DNA of 64,000 bases from Rhizomys pruinosus (taxonomy: Eukaryota; Chordata; Mammalia; Rodentia; Spalacidae): NCBI GenBank assembly GCA_009823505.1, contig VZQC01010577.1, positions 1,400,088 to 1,464,087 on the forward strand, given 5' to 3'. The notes under the pieces were generated by a model. That model ran no database searches. It had not been told where the DNA came from and was given only the letters and a program-made list of their open reading frames with translations. Position 1 is the stretch's first letter. Every line of letters starts with the position of its first letter. Below, piece after piece: positions 47,891-58,763 of the stretch. The translations under genes and the position numbers were made by a program.

Positions 47891-48053
47891 TATAAGCAAA
47901 TAGGAATGTATCATACTGATTTTTCATTATAACTTGTGTCACCATAGAAAAGGTCCAAGTCTGTTAAAATAATACATTTTTGATTGGCTGGTAAGAATTA
48001 CTAATAATGCCTCAATTTATTTTCCTGCTGGTGTTTAATAAAATATGGTATGA

Positions 48054-49013
48054 TTATTTTCTAGATTTTAGTATTTTTAAGGTTTCATAACCTTTATCCA
48101 AGGCTTTCTTTGAAGCTTCTTTCACTTCTTTATTCCTTAGACTATAGATAAGGGGGTTCAACATGGGAATCACCACTGTGTAAAACACGGAGGCCATCTT
48201 ATCTGTATCTAAGGAGTGGTTTGATTTTGGCTGCAGATACATGAAGATCAAAGTGCCATAGAAAATAGTAACTGCTACCATATGCGAACCGCAGGTAGAA
48301 ATGGCCTTGCGACGCCCCTGAGTAGACCGGATCCTCAAGATGGCAGCAATGATAAAGAGGTAGGAGGTGAGGACAATGGAAGAGGAGCAGATCATATCAA
48401 AGCCTGCAAAAGCAAAGATAAGAATTTCCTTCATGTGAGTGTCTGAGCAGGACAGAGCTAGGAGGGGAAGGTCATCACAGTAGAAATGGTTAATTACGTT
48501 GGGGCCACAGTAAGTCAAGCGAAAGGTGATGATGGTATGGAAAAGGGCAACTAGAAAGCTGTATACATAAGGAACTGCCACTAATTGAATACAGACTCTC
48601 CTTGACATCAGTGTTGAATAATGCAAGGGACTGCAGATGGCGACGTAGCGATCATAGGCCATGGAGGCCAAAAGGAAACACTCGGTAATCATAAAGGTGA
48701 GGAAACAACCCAGCTGTGCTGCACATGCATGGAAAGTGATTGTGTTGCATTCTACCACAAAGTTCACCATCATCTTCGGCGTGATAGCTGAGGAGTAACA
48801 GACGTCAACAAAGGCCAGGTGGCTTAGGAAGAAGTACATAGGGGTGTGGAGTCGAGCATCAATCCTGATTACAGCAATCAGCCCAATGTTGCCCAGTACT
48901 GTGACCAAATATATCATCAAAAACACCACAAAACATGGGACTTGAAGCTCTGGCCTGTCTGTAATCCCCTTGAGAATGAACTTAGTGACAAAGGTGATGT
49001 TAAATTCAGCCAT
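48054..49013 (-). CDS. Or5r1: Olfactory receptor gene D, OR5R1-like, intact
   Basis: Single-exon odorant receptor of 319 residues on the minus strand, start ATG at 49013-49011. Seen: glycosylation site N5-I-T, GN 41-42, PMYFFL 58-63, C97/C179 disulphide pair, canonical [10 protein letters not shown] 118-127, SY 217-218, [11 protein letters not shown] 234-244, and PMLNPLIY 283-290, followed by a long Lys-rich tail. The N terminus, the TM4-TM5 region and the tail closely resemble human OR5R1 as I remember it (324 residues), so orthology is likely but untested. It faces genes A-C tail to tail and belongs to a different branch (SxxLHY after DRYVAIC, Cys-Gly in TM6). A possible AATAAA on this strand is at 48021-48016, only about 33 nt past the stop. 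Confidence 0.95.
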   Translation of the reverse strand: MAEFNITFVTKFILKGITDRPELQVPCFVVFLMIYLVTVLGNIGLIAVIRIDARLHTPMYFFLSHLAFVDVCYSSAITPKMMVNFVVECNTITFHACAAQLGCFLTFMITECFLLASMAYDRYVAICSPLHYSTLMSRRVCIQLVAVPYVYSFLVALFHTIITFRLTYCGPNVINHFYCDDLPLLALSCSDTHMKEILIFAFAGFDMICSSSIVLTSYLFIIAAILRIRSTQGRRKAISTCGSHMVAVTIFYGTLIFMYLQPKSNHSLDTDKMASVFYTVVIPMLNPLIYSLRNKEVKEASKKALDKGYETLKILKSRK

Positions 49014-49934
49014 TGACTGTGAACACTGTCTGGATTTTGTTGCAGTTGAAGAATAAAAATGGCAGTCCTCATGACCTCCGCCAGTCTTGGGGGAAGAAGA
49101 TTCTTAGTGTCGTCTTCTTCTGAACCATGTCACCCTGGTGATGTAAAACATGCACATTAAAGAGAGATCTTCCTTTTTGTTCAAGGGACAATAGTCATTT
49201 CCATATAGAACAGTCTCCCAAAAACATTACTTTGCTTTTTAAGTTTGTATAAAAAAAGCAGCATATGTGTTAAACATCAAATGCTATGAAATATTTGGGG
49301 ACAATTGATTATAACAGTCCTTTCAACAATATTATAAAAAATCCTATTATAAATGGTCCATGAAAAAAAAAAACACATGATTAAGGATGACTTTTGATGT
49401 AAGTTGCCAAATAAATGCCATCATTTGTTGTTCTAATAGCCTTTAAATAAAAAGGTACATGAAGCCCCAAATTACCCTATATGAATTTCAAATTTGTTCT
49501 TAGCTTTACTATCTACAGAGTACATCTATGTGATTTTACCAAGGCAGGAGTCTTGAGAGGTAATCCTACCTAGTTCCTTTATGTATTAGTTTTAGTTGAT
49601 TTGTACTTATACTTTTCTAAAAAGTTGTGTGAGAGGAAGAGGTTTATTCATACAGTATTACAGTTTCAACTAACCAAGGCAATCAGTATGTTAGAATGTC
49701 TTGTGTTGTTTTTACATAGCTTTAAGATGTGTTGAGGTAAAAACATATTCAAACCTAATCAGAGAGAACCCAATTAGAAGACAAATGCATTAATGATTAC
49801 ATTAATTATGCTGAATATTTTTACCAAATTAAGCAGAAATATTGAATGCCACATGATAGAATAAAATCAAAATTTATGGTGTTATTATTTACTAAACTAG
49901 AATTTCAATCCTGAATGCAAGATACTTAAAAATC
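49014..49934. other. Gene D 5' flank
   Basis: AT-rich sequence upstream of gene D (minus strand), expected to hold its promoter and non-coding exon. No repeat recognised and no element can be fixed. Confidence 0.5.
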
Positions 49935-50036
49935 CCTGGGTTGGGGTTGGGGGAAGGGAAATGGGAATATGACTAAATCGAACTGAAAAATGATGTCTGA
50001 AATACCAAAAGCATCAATAAAATCATTATATTAAAA
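49935..50036 (+). mobile_element. L1 3' tail, short
   Basis: G-rich tract, TGAAAAATGATGTCTGAAAT and GCATCAATAAAA, as at the end of the ORF2-bearing copy at 39.7 kb. Confidence 0.8.
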
Positions 50037-50055
50037 ATGACGAACAGCAAAACTA

Positions 50056-50341
50056 TCAAGTACTACTTCTTTTTTGAAAAATTTTTAATTAATTTTATTT
50101 ATTTCTGTATGTGTATGAATGTACTGTCTGCATGCAAGTTTGTGCACCCGTGTTGTGCAATGCCACGGAGGTCAGAAGAGGGTGTCGGATTCCCCTGGAA
50201 CTGGAGTTCTCCTGAAATTGGAGTTTCAGACGGTTCATGGCCACCATGTGGGTGTCGGGGATCAAACCTGGGTCCTCTGCAAGAGCGGTCGGCACTCTTA
50301 ACCGCTAGGCCATCTCTCCAGCCCCCTCAAGTACTACTTCT
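50056..50341 (-). mobile_element. B2 SINE, young, 17-bp-duplication subfamily
   Basis: TCAAGTACTACTTCT at 50056-50070 and 50327-50341 flanks a full-length antisense body. Confidence 0.96.
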
Positions 50342-50384
50342 AAATAAAGACATAAAAAATAAAAAAAAAAAATCCAGAGTTCTA

Positions 50385-51180
50385 CAACTGGTCACACACA
50401 GAGAATAAGTTTCTGAGTGATGCCCAGCCCTAAGTGACACATTTATAATCTGCAATGGAACCTCTACACCCAGTGGTCTTGGAACATAGCGTTAATAGGA
50501 GTAGAGAGAATTCTAATGCATCTCTGAACTCTCACTGGTAAAGCTTCTTCATGCAACAGAGTAGGATGCACACAGAAGGCTACAACTGGTCAAACTGTAG
50601 AGACTACGATACTGTAGAATGTATATTCCTAGATAGAACACCTATATTAAACCTCACCTACCCAGGAGTCCGAGTCCATTGTGGAAGAGGAGAGAGAAAG
50701 ATTGTAAGAGCCAGGGTAGGTGCATGATCAGAAGGAAACAGAGTCGGTTCCAGGCTCCAGACAACTTGCTGATGATATGAATTTACAACAATGGTGACAA
50801 TATGCACAAGTCACGTGCAAACACAACCAAACAAAAACCCAGCAGAGAACTAGGGAAAAGGGCAGCAGGCCCCAACCTTGGCTGGACTTTTGGTAGCTGA
50901 ATATTGCTTAGTAAGGGATAATTGATCTTCTTTAAGGGAGAGACTCTAGATAGGCTGACTAGACTCCCAGTGGATGAAGTTTCACTGCGGGATATCTGGG
51001 TACATAAACTTGACTCAGTAAGCATTAATATGTATGATGGAATGCATGAATTCCAGCAGGAGACTATGGGGAGTGAGAATCAGGCAGGGGGTTAAAAATG
51101 ATTAAGACTTCTGTATGGGAGGCAGAGAAATTCAATGGAAATCATACATACATTGAATCAAAAAGCATTGATAGCTTTTT
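50385..51180 (+). mobile_element. L1 3' UTR, sense, longest continuous copy
   Basis: Uninterrupted order: TGGAACCTCTACACCCAGTG, GGTAAAGCTTCTTCATGCAA, CATTGTGGAAGAGGAGAGAG, GTAAGAGCCAGGGTAGGTGC, GTGACAATATGCACAAGTCA, ACTTGACTCAGTAAGCATTA. Used here as the guide for other fragments. Confidence 0.8.
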
Positions 51181-51199
51181 AAATGTTTCCTTATGATTT

Positions 51200-51850
51200 T
51201 CTAGATTTTTTCAGAATTTCATACTATAAATTTTAGTCATCTTAAGCTCTCTTCCTCATGTCCTCTAATAACCACTCACACCTCACTACCTCCTTCAATT
51301 CATGTCCTTTACTTTTTGTTTATTTTTGTTTTGTTGTTTAGACAGGGTCTCCCTGTTGCCCCAGCTGGACTAGAGCTCTGTATAGACCAAAGAGTTCTCT
51401 GTCTGGCAGAGAAGACCTGTTTCTCTCTAGTGAGTGCCAGGATTAAATTGTGTGTCACTGTGTCTGGCACTCTATTATTTTTAAGGCCTAATTTGATTTT
51501 TGTCCCCCAAATACTCTTGGGTGTGGGTACGCCCCCTGGAGCATGACCACATTACTGCATTCACATTGTTAAAGAAAACTGAGCATTCCTCTTCCAGCCA
51601 TTATCAATTGCTCATAAGTTCTCTGTTAGGGTAGGTTTCATGGTCCATGCATCACACTCTATGGTAGGATGTGATCTGCCTTGGAATTACACAGGTTTTG
51701 CATCTGCTGTTAGAAGTGCTGTGAGTTCATATGTGCAACTGCCCTATTGCATATGGAAAACAACCTTTCTTTGCTGTCATTTAGCATCTCTAGCTCTTAG
51801 AATCTTTCCATTCCCTCTTCTACAAAGGACCCTGAGTCTTGGGATGATGT
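51200..51850 (-). mobile_element. L1 3' UTR, antisense, with B1 insert
   Basis: CCCCCAAATACTCTTGGGTG, GTGAGTTCATATGTGCAACT and ACCCTGAGTCTTGGGATGAT in reversed order. An antisense B1 (GACAGGGTCTCCCTGTTGCC) occupies about 51335-51475. Confidence 0.75.
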
Positions 51851-51852
51851 GA

Positions 51853-52250
51853 TGGATATAACCCCATTAGGTAAAGGTGCTGGGAAGTTACCCATAGGAA
51901 CTTACAGTGATGGTAACATCATGCACAAGAACCACACAATCTCAAGCTAAGCAACATTCTAGCATAGAACTGGGGAAGAAAATAAGAAACCTCCATCTTA
52001 GTGATGAACTACTGGGAGAGGGAGAGTTCATTTTTTTAAGGTGTGTTGTTAGAGAGGATAACCAGGCTCTAGTGGATGGACACATGTCAAAGCACATTTG
52101 GGGAGAAAAACTTGACTTGATAGGTCTTAATATATATAGGACAGAGTACATTAAATCTTCTGGGCAGACTATGAGATGGGTGCATATTGGAGAGGGCTGT
52201 CTAAATATAATCAATACATATTGTATAATAAATAAATAAAGATAAAGTTT
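51853..52250 (+). mobile_element. L1 3' UTR, sense
   Basis: GATGGTAACATCATGCACAA through AACTTGACTTGATAGGTCTT and an AATAAATAAATAAAG end; abuts the antisense L1 to its left. Confidence 0.7.
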
Positions 52251-53194
52251 CCTACTAAAGTTTGAAAATGGTCACAAAATACATCATTTATGTTGTGTAT
52301 CAACCTTACAAGTCTATCTCTGCCAATTTTTTCTGACTTTCCAAAACACAATTTCTCTCATTACTTCAATTAACTCAAGTTGTTCTGAAGCAACAACGGA
52401 GGCTTAATTAATATGAGGTGCCTCAGAATGATCTTCAATAAATATGAATTTTCCAGCAAGCAGAAAGTATTTATCACACAGTAGCCTTCCTCTGGACATG
52501 CTACTCACCACGACTGTTATTTGAATGCTCTTGAGTTATCTATTATTTGGATTACTGCCTTTTCAATCACTTCCACATTTCTGTAAATTTTTAAAGAAAA
52601 GCTTTTAATACCAAGACCTATTTTGTGCATAATCAGAGATATTCCCAATTTTATTGCATCTGTCCTAAAGCAAGGTTTTCCTTACAAGTTTTTCATGTAC
52701 AGTAGAGTCACATATATATTCTTTATAGCAACTCCAAGACTTTAATAAGAAGCAAAGTGGTGGGGGTGGGAGATAATACAGAGATCAGCTTGTTTTTAAA
52801 TCCCCAGAAGGTTCTACTATATGCATCCCTGTCTGAGAGCTAGAAGCCTAGAGAATAGTTTCACTGTTTGGAGCAGCAAGCAGAGTTCAGCCATATGTTC
52901 AAAATTATTTTCTATTTTTGTTTTGCTTTCCTAGAGTATGGTGAAATTAGCATGAATATATACATCCACCACACCAGTGATGTTCAGATCAAAGACATAA
53001 TGAAGGTTATGGGTACAAGAACAGTTTTAAGGAAACAGATTATTTCTACTTCCACGTGTCTTTTATTAAATGAGTGGCTGAGAGGCATTTGTGTTCTTGG
53101 TTCCCATCTGACTTCTCTATTAAATCTCACCTTCTTGGGTTTGCAAATGAAAGCCATACTTCTCACCTATATCTCAGCATCTCTACATCCTTGT
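52251..53194. other. Intergenic, nothing recognised
   Basis: AT-rich. A 120-residue open frame at 52868-53230 has no recognised similarity and runs into a SINE. Confidence 0.5.
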
Positions 53195-53430
53195 CTTGTT
53201 TATTTCTTTGGCTTGAAATTTGCCTCATAGTTCAAGCTCCCAAAAAATTTTCAGACCTCTTGCTTTAGCCTCCTGCTGGGTGGGTAAACAGGCATATACC
53301 ACAATCCTCATATGCATGAATCAATTCTCTCATTCCACTTTGTGAGCCTTGGGGATCAAACTCAGGTTGTCAGATTTGGTGGCATGCGCATTTACACAGT
53401 GAGCCATCTCACTGCCTTCCCAAGCTGTAC
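53195..53430 (-). mobile_element. Old SINE(s): B1-like plus tRNA-like part
   Basis: GCTTTAGCCTCCTGCTGGGT (B1-like), then GGGGATCAAACTCAGGTTG and TGAGCCATCTCACTGCC (tRNA-like head) in antisense. Confidence 0.6.
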
Positions 53431-53550
53431 AAATATTTTGGATTGTAAAGATTAATACATTTGGGTAATTCCTTTCATCAGTTAATATAATATGACATAC
53501 ATCTCATTAACAAGACAAACTTCAACCTCAACCACAAGTTATTTTTTTTA

Positions 53551-53630
53551 CACAATGGTGTATGCTTATAATCCTTGCATTCAAGGCTGAGGCAGCCACA
53601 TGGCTTGCAGGCAGACAGAAAGCATTTTTT
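53551..53630 (+). mobile_element. B1 fragment, old
   Basis: ATGGTGTATGCTTATAATCC and TCAAGGCTGAGGCAG. Confidence 0.5.
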
Positions 53631-54475
53631 TTAAGAAAGAAGACCAAAAAACATTATACTGCAAATGCTACAGAAGCAAACGCCAAAAATTCAAAACATT
53701 GGTTTTCTAAGACTCCTATTAGCACTAAAAGAGACAGCTAGTATTAGAGAGCCATGTGCATAAAATAATTTTAGACATGCAATTTGTCCACCAATATCTT
53801 TCCACTTATAACATGATGGCAACTTTCCTTTACAGGCATTACTGCAAAAGAGAAGACAAATTCTAAGACTTCCTCTGGTTAACTTGAGGTCATTCAAAGT
53901 TTCAGTTGTGGATGGAGAGAGCAAGAGTGAGTGAGAGAGAGATAGAACCAAAATTATAAAAGTAGAATTTTAAGTAAAATGGATATTTTAAAGGAAGCTC
54001 TAGAAAGCTCTAGAGACATGAAAGAGAAAGCACAGTCTGATTTAAGACCATAGCTCACCCGGCACAGAGTCTTCTAAAGGGGAGCTGCAAGGCAGTAGAG
54101 GGTGGCTATCAGTACGCAGATGCCATCTGACTCACCATCTAGTAGTGAACTTAGCTCCCAGTGAGCTCATTCTGAAGTTGTCTGTGTGATTTATTATTGT
54201 GGAGCTCCCTTTGGATTTGAACTTGAGCCTCATGAGGTTTTTGAAGGTTATGATGTCTCCATTCATGCTTTCCTCAATGGAAGATACACTGTATAAAATA
54301 CACATTTTTTTTAATCCCTTAACTATCTGTTTTCCTGAGGGAAACACACTTCAAACACAACCCTTAAATATTTCCTTCTCAGCAAGTATAGACTCTACTA
54401 CTGAAAACAACACAATGGTCTTTCATCCTCCATTCATTTTCAGTGTGAACACTGACTTTGTAAAAGGATAAAAGT
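53631..54475. other. Intergenic, nothing recognised
   Basis: No gene or clear repeat. Confidence 0.5.
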
Positions 54476-54710
54476 GGGGCTGGAGAGATGGCCTAGCTGT
54501 TAAGAGCGCTGACTGCTCTTGCAGAGGACCAGGGTTCGATCTCCAGCACCCACATAGCAGCTGAGAACCGTCTTTAACTCCAGTTCAAGGGGAATCAGAC
54601 ACCCTCTTCTGACCTCCATGGCATTGCATGACATGGGTGCACAAACCTACATGCAGACAGTACATTCATACACACAAAAAATAAATTAATTAAAAAAAAT
54701 TTTAAATGAT
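54476..54710 (+). mobile_element. B2 SINE, without 17-bp duplication
   Basis: GGGGCTGGAGAGATGGCCTA head. CTTTAACTCCAGTTCAAGGG shows the single middle although the head resembles the young subfamily. Confidence 0.94.
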
Positions 54711-55439
54711 AAAAATAATGTTTAGCTCCTGAGAAATAGGATCTTGGTCAAAGTCTGCATTTCCTCAATTTTAAATTAAGTGAAATCTATACTTTTATGA
54801 CTATAACGTGTTTGATAACATTGAATTAACTAACACAAGTAAAGTGTTTCATAAAGTCTGATGAGTAGTGCTGAAAGATATTTATCCAAATTAGGATAAG
54901 ATTAGTACTATAAATAAATCAACCTTCTCTTAGAAATGAAATAAAAATCAATATCTACTATTGGTTCAGCCTCTGTCTTGGTAGCTCAGGAAAATTTGTC
55001 AAAACTTTCTCATGATTGTCATGCTATCTTTAATGAAAATGATTAGTGATGATCTTCAAATACTCTTCAGAATTCATTTTCTCATTTGTCTTACATTTTC
55101 TCTCAAAGCTTGTGTAGGCACCAGGTGGGTATCTATAAAGGACCTTTCCAACTCTGTTTTTGCCACATTATCTTTTTCTGCTTCATTTTCCTGCCTTCAT
55201 TATACATCTTTCAATAGAAAGGATGATTTTCTTTCTTTACATACACCACTTTAGAACTATGGATATTAAGACCTATTTTTTATGTGATGTTTGCATTCAT
55301 TAAACACAACACTGAAACACAGGTATCTTGATTAATGTTGAAATTCAGCAACTAGTTCAATGTCAATCTAAGTATGTTGTGATATGTATACTAGGTGTGT
55401 ATGTGTGTGCTTGCTTAACACAACTCAAATATTTCCCCA
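54711..55439. other. Intergenic, nothing recognised
   Basis: AT-rich, no feature seen. Confidence 0.5.
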
Positions 55440-55925
55440 GTTCTATGTTGCACATTTTTTATGATTGAGTTTACATGGGACTTTTGCATGGTGACACCGT
55501 TGCTGTATGTTCATATGAGCAAATTCCTAGAGGCCTGGAAAACTCTGTGGTCATGCTGGCTCTTGCAATCTTTCTACTCCCACTTCCACAGTGGTCTCTG
55601 AGCTATGGGTAGGTGTAGTTTAGTATAGGAGTCTCATCCTGTAATGCAGTATCTGAAGTCTCTTGTTCTCTACAGTTTGGTCAGTTGTGGCCTTCTGTGT
55701 CAATTTCCCTCTGTTGCATGGGGAATCTTTACTGGCGAGAGTTGAGAGATGCAATAGAACTATCTCTACCCCCTGTTCCACTAGGTTCTGTGAGCCTTAG
55801 GTGTAAGGTTCAATTGTAGATGTGTAACTTAAGGCTGCACACCCCTCAGACACTTACTGTCTATGTGTGACCAGTTTCAGAACTCTGTAATATTCTGCAT
55901 TTGTTGAAGATAGAAATTCTTTCAT
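55440..55925 (-). mobile_element. L1 3' UTR, antisense
   Basis: CATGGTGACACCGTTGCTGT, CTCTTGCAATCTTTCTACTC, GTGAGCCTTAGGTGTAAGGT and GACCAGTTTCAGAACTCTGT in reversed order. Confidence 0.8.
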
Positions 55926-56385
55926 GAAACTACAGCCAGCCATGGCTCAGGGACCATTATGAAAGAGGGGGTGTGAAGAGAGTAAGAGCCAGGGTTGGTA
56001 CATGATCATAAGACAACAAAGACTTCCAGACCTCTGGAAACTTGTTCATATTAACATACAGCAATGGTGTCAGTACGCACAAGACCCATGGAGATTGAAT
56101 CAGACAAAAACCCAGCATAGAATGGGGAATGGGCAGCAGGGGCCAATCTTAGCTGAAGAGCAACTGGCAACTGATTACTGCTGTGTGATGGAGGGTTGAG
56201 CATCTTTAAATAGGCTGCCCAGACTCCAGTGGATGAACTTGCACTGAAGGACATCTCGGTACACAAACTTGACTCAATAGGCATTAACATAGATGACAGA
56301 GTAAATGAGGAAGGAAGGGGGGGGTCTGAAGATGATTAAGGAATTTTGTATGAAATTCACAAAAATTCAACAAGAGTATACAAAT
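55926..56385 (+). mobile_element. L1 3' UTR, sense
   Basis: AGCCATGGCTCAGGGACCAT, GTAAGAGCCAGGGTTGGTAC and TTGACTCAATAGGCATTAAC. About 200 nt of this interval is also present in antisense at 55.44-55.64 kb. Confidence 0.8.
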
Positions 56386-56460
56386 AAGCTTCTTTGATGA
56401 GTGGTGACAGGCATACTTGTCTGTAATATAAGGATCAATATTTAAAGGAGAGAAAGAAAA
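56386..56460 (-). mobile_element. L1 3'-UTR fragment, antisense
   Basis: GCTTCTTTGATGAGTGGTGA, as at 150-170. Confidence 0.65.
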
Positions 56461-56668
56461 TAAAACTGGGACAGGGAACTGACTGAAGCAGTAGACTTCT
56501 TACCCCCCCCCCCCAAATAATCTTCTGCTTTGAAAAGACTCAGAAGGGGAAACAGGACATGTATGGCAGACTGCATGAACTTGGGAGGGGAGGGGGGCAT
56601 GGAGGGGGAAATGAGTCTGGATTGAACTGAGAAGTGATCTATTAAATGCACAAAACTTCAATAAAAGA
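56461..56668 (+). mobile_element. L1 3' tail, sense
   Basis: C11 run near 56504, GACATGTATGGCAGACTGCA, G-rich tract and CACAAAACTTCAATAAAAG end. Confidence 0.75.
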
Positions 56669-56929
56669 TAAATTATGTTTCTCTAGGGATGTGGCAGATG
56701 TGTGGTTTTCTCCATTCTTAATTGACTCTCACTTGAAATCTGAAAAGGTCAGATGTTGTCTAACTGTTTGTCTTCTGCCATACTATAAGGGGTTTATTTT
56801 TCCTCCCATCTTACTAATCTCAGATGTGGGTAAATTCTCCTCTTTCCAGCTATTTGTCCCTATAATTCTTAATTTTTTTTGTAAACACTTAATAACCACA
56901 ACTTAAATCATCAACTAGTCTCAATGTTT

Positions 56930-57148
56930 ATTATTATTTCTTTTATTTTATGTATGAGAGTGTACTGCCTGCATGTGTGTAAGTGCACTTGTGTTCAGGC
57001 AATGCACATAGAGATCAGAAGAGGGCACTTGATCCCCTGGAACTGGAATTATGGACAGTTGTTAGCTGCTATGTGAGTGCCGCAAACTAAACCCAGGTTC
57101 TCTGCAAGAGCAACCAGTGGTCTTAACTGCTAAGCCATCTCTCCAGCC
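56930..57148 (-). mobile_element. B2/B3-type SINE, old
   Basis: GGAACTGGAATTATGGACAG and AAGCCATCTCTCCAGCCC in antisense. Confidence 0.9.
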
Positions 57149-57149
57149 C

Positions 57150-57290
57150 TTTTTTTTTTAAGACTGTGTTTTATATAGATCAGGCTGACCTTTAACATTC
57201 AATGTAGCCATGGGCAAGCTTGAGTTCCTGACTCCCTGACATCTCTTTTCTAAATGCTAAGATTACCTGGAAGTGCGAAGACACTTGGCT
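57150..57290 (-). mobile_element. B1 SINE, old
   Basis: Sits directly against the preceding B2: TAGATCAGGCTGACCTTTAA, AATGCTAAGATTACCTGGAA. Confidence 0.6.
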
Positions 57291-57379
57291 AAAATTAGGC
57301 TTCAATGAGTTTCTTTTCTTTTTTAAGTTCAATTTTTGCAATTTTCATATAATATTATTTGATAGCATTTAGATACTTT

Positions 57380-57560
57380 CTGCAAGGACAAGAGTTTGTG
57401 AGACTCAACCCTACATGACACATCTTCAATGAAACCTCTACACATAGGAGGAATTTGCAGGTCACCTCTCACTAGAGATTTCCTTATGCAACAGATGGTG
57501 AATCAAGACAGAATTGCAATTGGCAATGTACTGAAGAAAAGAGGCCACAGAGTGCAGATC
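57380..57560 (+). mobile_element. L1 3'-UTR fragment, sense
   Basis: AAACCTCTACACATAGGAGG, TTCCTTATGCAACAGATGGT and AATTGGCAATGTACTGAAGA match the first part of the 50.4-kb copy. Confidence 0.65.
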
Positions 57561-57991
57561 CCTGAATAAGACACTTATTTTCAGTATTTTTGTATCCTAA
57601 ATATCTCTTTTCAGCATCAGAGTTCTATAATTAAATACTTAATATGATGTTCAAGTAGCCTGACAAAGACAACTAAAATTCTTACTACTCAAGAGAAGTT
57701 TCCCAAAACCTTGTCCCTAATCTGGTGCTTGTCTTATGGAAATATTTACTAAGCTCACAGATAAGCCATATATATATATATATAATAATACATAATATAT
57801 AAGTTATATGGTGTGTAGTTTAATTATATTATTCACAAAATTCATAGAGGAAGTGGGACAGCATAGGAAAAGTTTGAGAAGAGAGAGGAATAGAAATTAT
57901 ATACTCATGTATGAAATACTCTAAACAAATTAACTTAAGAAAATTCCACAGTATTAAAAAATTTTGTTGATGAGTGCTTTTACTATTTTGA
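57561..57991. other. Intergenic, nothing recognised
   Basis: AT-rich with a short TA run at 57770. Confidence 0.5.
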
Positions 57992-58269
57992 ATAGAATAA
58001 AATACTTTATTTTTTTCATAAATTTTATTTATTTTTGTATGTGTATGAATGTACTGTCTGCATGCAGGTTTGTGCACCCATGTCGTGTAATGCCTTGGAG
58101 GTCAGAAGAGGGCGTTGGATTCCCCTGGAACTGAAGTTCTCCTGGAATTGGTGTTATAGACGGTTCTTTGCCGCCATGTGGGTGCTGGGAATCGAACCCA
58201 GGTCCTCTGCAAGAGCAGTCGGTGCTCTTAACCTCTAGGCCATCTCTCCAGCCCCCATAGAATAAAATA
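57992..58269 (-). mobile_element. B2 SINE, young, 17-bp-duplication subfamily
   Basis: ATAGAATAAAATA at 57992-58004 and 58257-58269 flanks the antisense body. Confidence 0.95.
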
Positions 58270-58566
58270 ATTTAACCAAATGATATATGGTCAAATTTCA
58301 ATATATTTATTTAATATTTTTAATGCACAGATCCTATGCTAAGATTCAGGAGAGTTGTGAACAGAATACATCAGGTTATTTCCCTCATGGACTCATGGTA
58401 CGTTGTGAGTGAGACCTAAAACGAATGACCAGATATATAGCACATAATCATAAAGTGTCTAATCAAAACCTTCCCAAACAGAGGTGCGTCATGCTGAGAA
58501 ATGTAAAGAGAAAGACAACACAGCTCAGATTTTAATAAAAATTTCCATGATACATCGTTCGATTTT

Positions 58567-58763
58567 CCACATGGATTATCACTTATAGCTAAAAATGAAA
58601 AAAAAAAAAACTGAGAGAAAGATGCAGGACAGTTATGGCAGAATGCATGATCTGGGATGGGGTGGGGGTGGGGGGGAGGGAAAGGGAAATAAGCCTGAAC
58701 TGAATTGGAAAAAATGTATGAAATGCACAAAGCATCAATAAAAATTAATTAAAAAAAAAAAGA
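58567..58763 (+). mobile_element. L1 3' tail, strongly 5' truncated
   Basis: Nearly identical to 28455-28640 (TGGATTATCACTTATAGCTA to CATCAATAAAA, A tail). Target duplication not found. Confidence 0.88.

Noticed and set aside
50037..50408. 123-residue frame and similar Cys/Gly/Pro-rich frames at 1.2, 4.8, 47.3, 61.6 and 62.9 kb
   Set aside because: All are translations of the same B2 SINE; the shared peptide (CRGQKRVSDSPGTG-like) reflects repeat identity.
52868..53230. 120-residue frame
   Set aside because: No recognised motif, overlaps an antisense SINE, and competing frames lie on both strands.
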